Under the pieces are notes generated by a model, which was given only the letters and a program-made list of their open reading frames with translations, did not search any database and was not told the origin of the DNA. A DNA stretch of 64,000 nt from Voacanga thouarsii (lineage: Eukaryota; Streptophyta; Magnoliopsida; Gentianales; Apocynaceae), in the NCBI GenBank assembly GCA_026120185.1, contig JANUWF010002432.1, forward strand, positions 186,001 through 250,000, read 5' to 3'. Position numbers and translations under genes: made by a program. Shown piece by piece: positions 57,298-64,000 of the stretch (positions within the stretch are counted from its first letter, which is position 1; the number at the start of each line of letters is the position of its first letter).

Positions 57298-58047
57298 CTA
57301 GCCAAAGAATGCCACACTATCCAGCCAAAACTCACACTTGCTAAACATAGCAAAAAACTTATGCTCTCTTAGCTTTTCCAATACCAGCTTCAAATGTTCT
57401 GCATGATCCTTCGGGCTTTTGGAATAAATGAATATGTCATCGATAAAGACCACTACGAACTTGTCTAAGTAGGGTCAAAACACTCGATGCATCAAATCCA
57501 TAAATACCGTTGGTGCATTGGTTACCCCAAATGGCATCACCATGAACTTATAGTGACCATATCTTATGTTGAAGGCTGTCTTGGGTATATCCTCCTCTTT
57601 TATCCTCACTTGATAGTATCCTTGCCTCAAATCCAGTTTGGAGTAACAACTGGATCCTTGCAACTAGTCGAACAGCTCGTCAATCAGCGGTATAGGATAC
57701 TTATTTTTTATCGTCAGGTTGTTTAAGCCCCAATAGTCGATACACAGCCTCAGAGTCCCATCATTCTTCTTCACAAAAAGCATAAGTGCTCCCCAGGGTG
57801 ACTTCCTAGGACTGATATATCCTTGCTTCACTAACTCTTCTAGCTGCTCCTTTAGTTCTTTCAGCTCCTCCAGTGCCATCCGATAAGGAGTTTGGGACAC
57901 TAGTTCCATCCCTGGAACTAGATCAACAGTGAATTCAAATTCTCGGTTGGGAGGTAGAGAAGTGAGTTCCGTAGGAAACACGTCGGGAAAATCCTTTACT
58001 ACCTTTGTATCCTCCAGAGTGCACTGGTTCTTCGGCTTGTTTATCAC
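57298..58047 (-). pseudogene. Gypsy B reverse transcriptase (decayed, FIDD kept)
   Basis: Block 58047-57664: [55 protein letters not shown] (usual Arg replaced by Trp), [15 protein letters not shown]. Block 57663-57475: [20 protein letters not shown] (first catalytic Asp), [19 protein letters not shown] frameshift follows, then [20 protein letters not shown] near 57440-57400 with the catalytic Asp pair intact. Confidence 0.87.
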
Positions 58048-58071
58048 ATAAGCTAAATATCCTTGACATCC

Positions 58072-58590
58072 TTACTTCAACAATCTTCGAGCCTGAGCCC
58101 CAACTATCAAATACTTCAATTCATTTACTCTCTTACCGTTCAATTCCAACACATCACACCCAGGTCTAATGAACGAAACTGATTTATTTCTACAATCTAC
58201 TCTAACCCCAAACTTTGCTAGCCAATCCATCCCCAATATCAAATCATAATTATCAATAGCTAAGATTATTAAATCTCCCTCCATGTTTTCTCTCCCCACT
58301 TCAATTTTACAATTTCGCATATACCGATCTACTTGCACCATCTTCCCCAAAGGTGTACTCACCAACAAAGTAAAAGGTAGTTCTACTCCATCTTAACCCA
58401 AATGATATGCACAACTCTTGTTTAAATAGGAATGGGTTGATCCAGGGTCTATCAATACATTAACGAAACATCTTTGGATAGTAAACGTACCTTCCACTAC
58501 TATCACATCAGTTCCAACCTCCTCTCGATTGAGAGCGAAAACTTTTACTTTCACTTGAGGCTTCGGCGCTCCACTCCCGGATGCTCCCAT
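58072..58590 (-). pseudogene. Gypsy B aspartic protease (decayed)
   Basis: Block 58590-58393 ends in IQRCFVNVLIDPGSTHSYL with the catalytic Asp, then AYHLG and a stop. Block 58368-58072 continues: LVSTPLGKMVQVDRYMRN, LAIDNYDLILGMDWLAKFG. Same DPGS active-site form as copy A. Confidence 0.84.
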
Positions 58591-59448
58591 GCCATTGGCT
58601 TGATTGGCCCCCAGGATTTGAGCCTTGATGAAGCTTAGGGCAGGTGTTCCACAGGTGGTCGAGTCTCCGCAGTGGTTACATTTCCGCTCACCTCCTTTAG
58701 ATAAGTAATTTTTCTCTATGTGGCCCCTTTTCCCACATTGTCGGCATAATGGAAGATTCTACGTAGGACCAACCGGTGCTATCCAAGCTGGCTTTCCTTG
58801 ATTTTGCCACTACTGGTTGGTGGGGCACTTTGTTAGATGGCTACCTCTGGAAAGGTCCCTGCGGTTGTCTTGCAGCTAGAAAGGTCTCGATACCATTCTA
58901 CTGCGGTCCTCATTTTCTATCCGAGTGGCAGCGTCTACGGCCCCTAAGTAGGTCGTTGGTGGAGAAGGTGCTAACGCCCTTCTCAACTCCTGCCTTAGCC
59001 CCTTGACAAATTGTCATGTCCTGTTCTGTTCAGTGTCCACCAGCCTCTTGCAATACTTTGATAGTTAGGTGAACCGAACCGCGTACTAAGCTTCCATCAT
59101 ACCTCCCCACTTTAGATTTTGAAACTCGTCTTCCTACTTCTCTACTATCCACTGAGGGATATACTTAGCTCTGAATGCTTCCACAAAATTGGACCATGTC
59201 CAGTCTTGATCAATCATCTCCCAGTCATCCTGAACCCGCTGCCACCATGTCCGAGCTAGGCCCCTCAAACGAAATCCTGCAAACTTCACCATTCACACCT
59301 CAATGTACTGAAGCATAGAGAACATGTCTTCCATCTGCTCCATCCATTGCTCAGCTTTCTGATCCTGCTCCACTTCTCCCAAAAAGATAGGCGGTTTAAA
59401 TTTTAGAAACTGCTCCAAAGCTTCGTCCTCTGCCTTGGGATTCCTCCG
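58591..59448 (-). pseudogene. Gypsy B gag remnant, truncated
   Basis: Clearly homologous to 44456-45350 of copy A at DNA level (knuckle region, LRQELRRALAPSPPTT-equivalent, W-rich Gag core), but with many stops and no long ORF. Both knuckles are damaged, and a small deletion (about 18 nt near 58622) removes sequence after the second. It is cut at 59448, about 90 residues after the expected start. Confidence 0.8.
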
Positions 59449-60338
59449 CCAGGAAGTCAAGTGGCTTGACATGAACCCTTCAATAACAAACTTCAGTACA
59501 ATTAACTCATTTCATCATACAATATCTCATTCGGTTTGGAGTACGAAATTAGTGCCAACTCCCTCCAGAATTAATTCTGGCCCAAATAAAATAGTACTTG
59601 TACCAGAAACCCACTACTCTAGATGTGTATCAATTGGAACTATTTTCATTACACAATCGCCTTGGCCAAGGACTTCTCGAGTAGTAATTTCTACAAATGG
59701 CCATGAGATATTTACTCCTACTATTAGGAGTGATGACCCTTTTATTGACCCTCTCAACCACATTCGTTTACCTCATAACATACCCAATATCCATCCTATA
59801 AGCAGCCCTCGATTGAGCACCGAAGATTGGAATCAAAGTACAATGCTTAGAAACAAAGTACCTTGGAAACCTCAAGTCTAAGGATACTTACACGTTTGCT
59901 ATATTGAGATTATATAACTGGCACTAAATAGTTATCCATGTAATTATCTCAAAGTTAGGTCATCCAATGAACTTGTTCCATTCACAAGCATCCATGTATT
60001 AACTTTGATTATCTCAATACTCACGGATATGAGAACCATTGCCTGATCAAATCAGGAAGTCTAACGCATGCTAGTCTTAATACATTAATGATGTCCTGTC
60101 TCATTAATACTATAACAAGAGACTATTTAAGTGCTAACACTATACGGTGTAATAGGAATCTCATATGATGATCTCTATCATGATTTCCATAACGCAGTGT
60201 TGTCTTAGGTACTTTATCGAATAGTTATATTACTTAAAAGTAAACAAAAGAAACTATGAGATAAATAATGTCTTTTATTAAAATAAAATGTGTCATATAC
60301 AATGTACAAGTTATTGCCTCTAGGGAACAATACTAGCA
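59449..60338 (-). repeat. Copia LTR 3' fragment, duplicate of 41331-42222
   Basis: Starts in mid-LTR at CCAGGAAGTCAAG, with a CC overlap to gypsy gag, and ends AATACTAGCA like LTR 3. Nearly identical to LTR 3 over 890 bp and followed by the same gypsy pol junction. Confidence 0.88.
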
Positions 60339-60701
60339 GATCTTGGTACATTTTGACTTCCCCCGGATAAATGGCGTAATTGCTTTTATGTGCCTCTTCC
60401 AGAATTCTGTCCTTCAAATGGTGCTCTCCAGGTACACATAATCGATCTCTGAAATACAAAAATCCCGCTTCGACTTGCCAAAATTCACTGCCTTGCCGCA
60501 TGAGTTCCTTTTCCTTGAAAAGCTGAAATTCTACATTACTTTACTAAGCTTTAATAATTTCCCGCCTTAGGTCTGGTATCAACTTTAGTTTGCTAACAAT
60601 AATTTTTTTCCCTTGCACTTCCGTTCTTCTATCCAACACGTCCTGAACCACTTGAATCTCTTGTACCCTTAGTCTGGCCATACTGACTTTTCTGCTCAGG
60701 G
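60339..60701 (-). pseudogene. Gypsy pol fragment, duplicate of 42223-42585
   Basis: Minus-strand RNase H end and integrase zinc-finger start (MRQGSEFWQVEAGFLYF, LCVPGEHHLKDR, YAIYPGEVKMYQDL). It shares the junction with the copia LTR end at GATCTTGG, so it derives from copy A after copia entered. Interrupted at 60701 by an LTR. Confidence 0.85.
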
Positions 60702-63700
60702 TGTAACACCCCCGGATGACCTAGGCCCGCCAGGGCCGGGGATGTCGCCCCGTCCAAAGGACAAGGGGTCTTTATAACTAGGTCACAAATAAAAATTGCT
60801 GGAATAAATAATATTCAAACTAACAGAATTTATTACAATCCAAAAATACTTCAAAAGTACATCCATGAAATTCCAAAACAAAAACCATAATTAAAATCAT
60901 CCACTCTCGTCTTCCCAAAGCAGTACATAAAAAAAAAAAAAAAAAAACACATTCTCTTCCAAGGTAGCTACTCACCCACAACAGGATCAACCTGAAATCA
61001 TGATAAAATGTGGTGAGACAGAAATCTCAGTAAGTCCGTGTGTGCTTTGGGTGTTTAGCAGAAACAGTTCGTGGATGCAAAGTGTGAAACCTTTATAAGA
61101 GAAATATTGGCAAGCAATAAACATTAGTCAAAAGCAAGAGTGGCGTTTTGGCTCTTCTAGCCATACATAAGTAATGAAATCAACCACTCGAAAGAAAGGG
61201 ATATGGGTTACCACACTTTGGGCCCCATAACCGGTCAGAATGCCTAACACGTTGTGCAGACTGACAAAAGTAGGTGATCGGCCTATTGGGCAAGATACTC
61301 CTCCTTCTCTATACCCAAACAACCATCGGGTGTCCATTCCGGCAAAAACACAGTCACTTGACTGAAACAAAATAAACTGCTAGCTCGGACCGGCACGACT
61401 CACTGGAACTAGCATCTTATCCGGGAAGGACTCACCCCTCAGAGGTGGCCACCTACTGAGAGACTCACCCTAACCCTTCAAAGACTAATCCTAGTAGTCC
61501 ACGCTTAATGAGTACTCAACGACATTCCCCACTTGGGACAAAATGAACAAAGCATTGTGCTTCATGAAACTAACAATTTGAGGGTTCCCAAAGCTTTGAG
61601 AGAAATTAGTTTTAGAAAGAGTTTCAAGTTTGGAAAAATCTACCCAAAGACTTTTAAATAAATTTTAAGCGTTGGAGTTAATGATGAATTCAACCCTCAA
61701 TTGCTTTCAAATAACTGAGTGCCCTTGCACTCCACATTTAGCTTGCCATAAAGAAATCATTTCACATCAATCAGGTTTTATACAGGAGCTTACCTGATTC
61801 TTGCTCACAACAACAAGGTCTCGGACAGATGACTTAACCCCACATGGGTAAATACAAATCTTAATCAGATTCAAGCCATAATTCACTTTCTCAATTTTAA
61901 ATTAACTTAATTCACTACTACCACGATCCTAGTGTCTCAAGCTTTAAGGCAAAACAATAATTGAATAGGTTTATAAGCTCAGTTTAATTTGTTATTTAAA
62001 ATAATTAATGGATAAGGAAATAAATTCTATTAAGTTGAAAGTTCAGCTCTTGTTAAGGAAAATTTAGTGTTTATTTGATCCAGAGCCATAGGTGGTACTA
62101 GGTAAAATAGTGATTTAATGGTAGCTTAGCTGTTAGAAAATAATTGATAGCTAAAACTAGTTAAGATTAAATTTAATAAGTCTTTCTTGGAAAATAATAA
62201 GTAAATCCTTAAGGGTTTTGATCTAGTAAATATTTTATTAAGTATGAATCTTTTTCATAAGGGCTTTAATTAATTTGCTCTATTTTAAATTCTATTTATT
62301 TATTTTATTTTCTAGAAAAATCATTATTTATTTGACTAAAATATCCTTTACATATATTATAATTCCAAATCTACCCTTCCTAGGGTTTTCGAAATTCTTT
62401 AGCAAAAATTATTAGTAAATATTTTATTTATGAAATAAAATTTGCTTAGGGACAACTAGATCATGATCAAGATTCCATGATCAACCATAATCAACAACAT
62501 ACTCAATCCTTCAATTCATCAAATCATCCAAGTCTTGCACATAGGCATAGATCTAAATTTATTATTACATGATTTAACCTCTACTAGCATAAACATGATC
62601 ATGGCTTCAAAATCTAATCATGCTCATAAATCCTATTCACCCATGGTGACATAATCTCTAGCATGTTTCATCACAAATACTACCTATGACATGCATCAAA
62701 TCTCAACTCATCATTAAATCCACCAATATAATCCTTCCATGCATAAATCCCATCTCCTTCACAATCATACATATACTCATGCTTCAATCAACAACATCAC
62801 ATACACAAACCCATCACCATTCATCACCCTAGAGACATGCTTCTAAATTTTAAAAAGAGGATTGAAGGTACTTACTTGATTGATGAATTACTTGAAGGAG
62901 TTTAGAGAAGATCTCAACTCCTAGATGGCTAATCTTGTCCAAGAAGGGTGGCGAAAGCATGGCCATGGAGGAAGAGACCATTCGGCCAAGAATGAGAATT
63001 TCGGTCCATGAGAGAGAGAGAGAGAAAGAAGAAGAGATCATTAGGGTGCTTATTCGTATAGGTTTTCATTAGAGATTAAGTTTGAAAAGGATGAAGTTGT
63101 TAGAATAAGTTTACCTTGAAGATGTTCTTGCTCGTCACAGAAATTTCTGCTTTTTGATCCAAAGTAGCAAGATGTTTGGAGGAGTTTGATGTTAATATTG
63201 GTGTTGATGGATGTACAGCAAGGAGTAGATCAAATCTGGAGATTTTTGTGAGGGTTTGAAGTGGTTTGGAGGTGTTTTAGGTGTAGAGAAGAGGTAGGTG
63301 TTCTTGGTGTAGTGTGTGTGTGTGTGTGTTCTTGTTGCTTGAAGAAAATCGAGAGAGAGAGAGAAGAGAAGCTGTCGATTTTTCTGAGGAGTTGTGGCTG
63401 CCGAAATTCTGTAGGGTTTAGGGAGTGACTTCTCTGATTTGGAAGGGAAAGGAAAGACTAATTGTTACAATCCTTGAAGAATATTTTTAGGAAGAGAATT
63501 TTGAAACTAGATATTCCAAGAATATCTTGATTTTTCTGGACAGCTTTGAAGTCTCCTATGGCCGACTGGATTGTGCAGTTTTCTGGGGAATTAAAGCTGG
63601 TTAAAGGAGGCTTGTGATGGCTGAAACTAGGGTGCACAATGGTGGAGAAGATGTCTGATCAATTGAGCAAAATTTTATGGAAAGTTGTTAAACAAGATGG

Positions 63701-64000
63701 CTGAAATTTTGGAAAGTAATCAAGCTAAATTGCAGGGATTTGGTTGAGAGATTTTCGGTCAACCATGGAGGGAATTTCGTGCAGAAGCTTTAGGGAACAA
63801 TGGAGCTCTATTAATGGAGGTTTAAGGGAGGTTTTTACAGAAGTAGGTTGAGGTTTTCGATTGAAACAAAATAGGAAACAAGCTGGACAAAAATTCTGCT
63901 CAGGAATTTCGCTGAACAGAAATTTTCTGGCAGAATTTTGTCTGCCATTTCCAGCAGATTTGCAGCAAGTTTTGAAGGGGATTTCAGGGGTATTCAAGGC
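60702..64000 (-). mobile_element. Gypsy-type LTR, runs past the window
   Basis: TGTAACACCCCCGG at 60702 is the minus-strand 3' end (GGGGTGTTACA). Internal blocks follow the family order: GGGGATGTCGCC, GCTAGCTCGGACCGG (61380), an AT-rich part (62200-62400), a short GA tract (63009-63026) and a GT tract (about 63310-63330). The left flank CAGGG (60697-60701) is the expected target duplication; its partner lies outside the window. No gene seen. Confidence 0.82.

Larger units (their letters stand above)
55071..59448 (-). mobile_element. Ty3/gypsy chromovirus copy B
   Basis: Minus strand: gag remnant, PR, RT, RNase H, integrase, chromodomain, polypurine tract, then the 3' LTR (from 55070). The 5' end is cut within gag at 59448, where a copia LTR fragment begins. 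The chromodomain at the integrase C-terminus makes it a chromovirus (Tekay/Reina-type range; exact clade not determined). Confidence 0.9.

Overview
The window looks like plant (probably dicot) nuclear DNA: AT-rich, with no intact host gene visible, and built almost entirely of LTR retrotransposons nested in one another. Plant-type signatures include Ty1/copia pol with an initiator-Met primer site, Ty3/gypsy chromovirus pol ending in a chromodomain, very long LTRs opening TGTGAAACCCC or TGTAA(T/C)ACC, and a non-coding element primed by a tRNA-Asp-like site as in the plant Athila/Tat group. The species cannot be named from the sequence. Every coding region is a decayed relic with stops or frameshifts, so coding parts are called pseudogenes.

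Layout. 1-2146: minus-strand remnant of a non-coding LARD-like element (internal region, primer site, part of an LTR). 2147-42222: a minus-strand copia array, LTR - gag/pol - LTR - gag/pol - LTR (LTRs at 2147-7060, 12757-14498 and 40479-42222). A 3.2-kb gypsy-type solo LTR (3421-6594) sits in the first LTR. A 20-kb LARD array (16204-36442, 5-bp target duplication TAGAT) splits the second pol. The LARD array is itself LTR - internal - LTR - internal - partial LTR - duplicated copia flank - LTR, and both internal regions carry the same 4.1-4.3-kb gypsy solo LTR at the same site (target duplication GAGTC). 42223-46229: gypsy pol copy A, gag and an acidic 5' ORF. 46230-55070: a gypsy LTR split by a copia solo LTR (48480-53709), which holds a gypsy LTR fragment and another 2-kb solo LTR. 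55071-59448: gypsy copy B, from polypurine tract and chromodomain back to gag. 59449-60701: a second copy of the copia-LTR/gypsy-pol junction seen at 41331-42585. 60702-64000: another gypsy-type LTR running off the window.

The most interesting signals are structural. (1) A tRNA-like segment with A-box and B-box sequences lies 245-310 bp inside four copies of the long gypsy LTR, with a weaker fifth. (2) Paired GGCGCC-type palindromes lie about 505-540 nt downstream of the primer site in two unrelated families, copia and LARD. (3) The copia leader carries a series of short hairpins that all have 4-nt loops. (4) The last LARD LTR is a recombinant of two LTR types and is preceded by a second copy of the upstream copia flank, as if a solo-LTR allele had been joined to a tandem-array allele. 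(5) All three families lie head to tail with shared LTRs.
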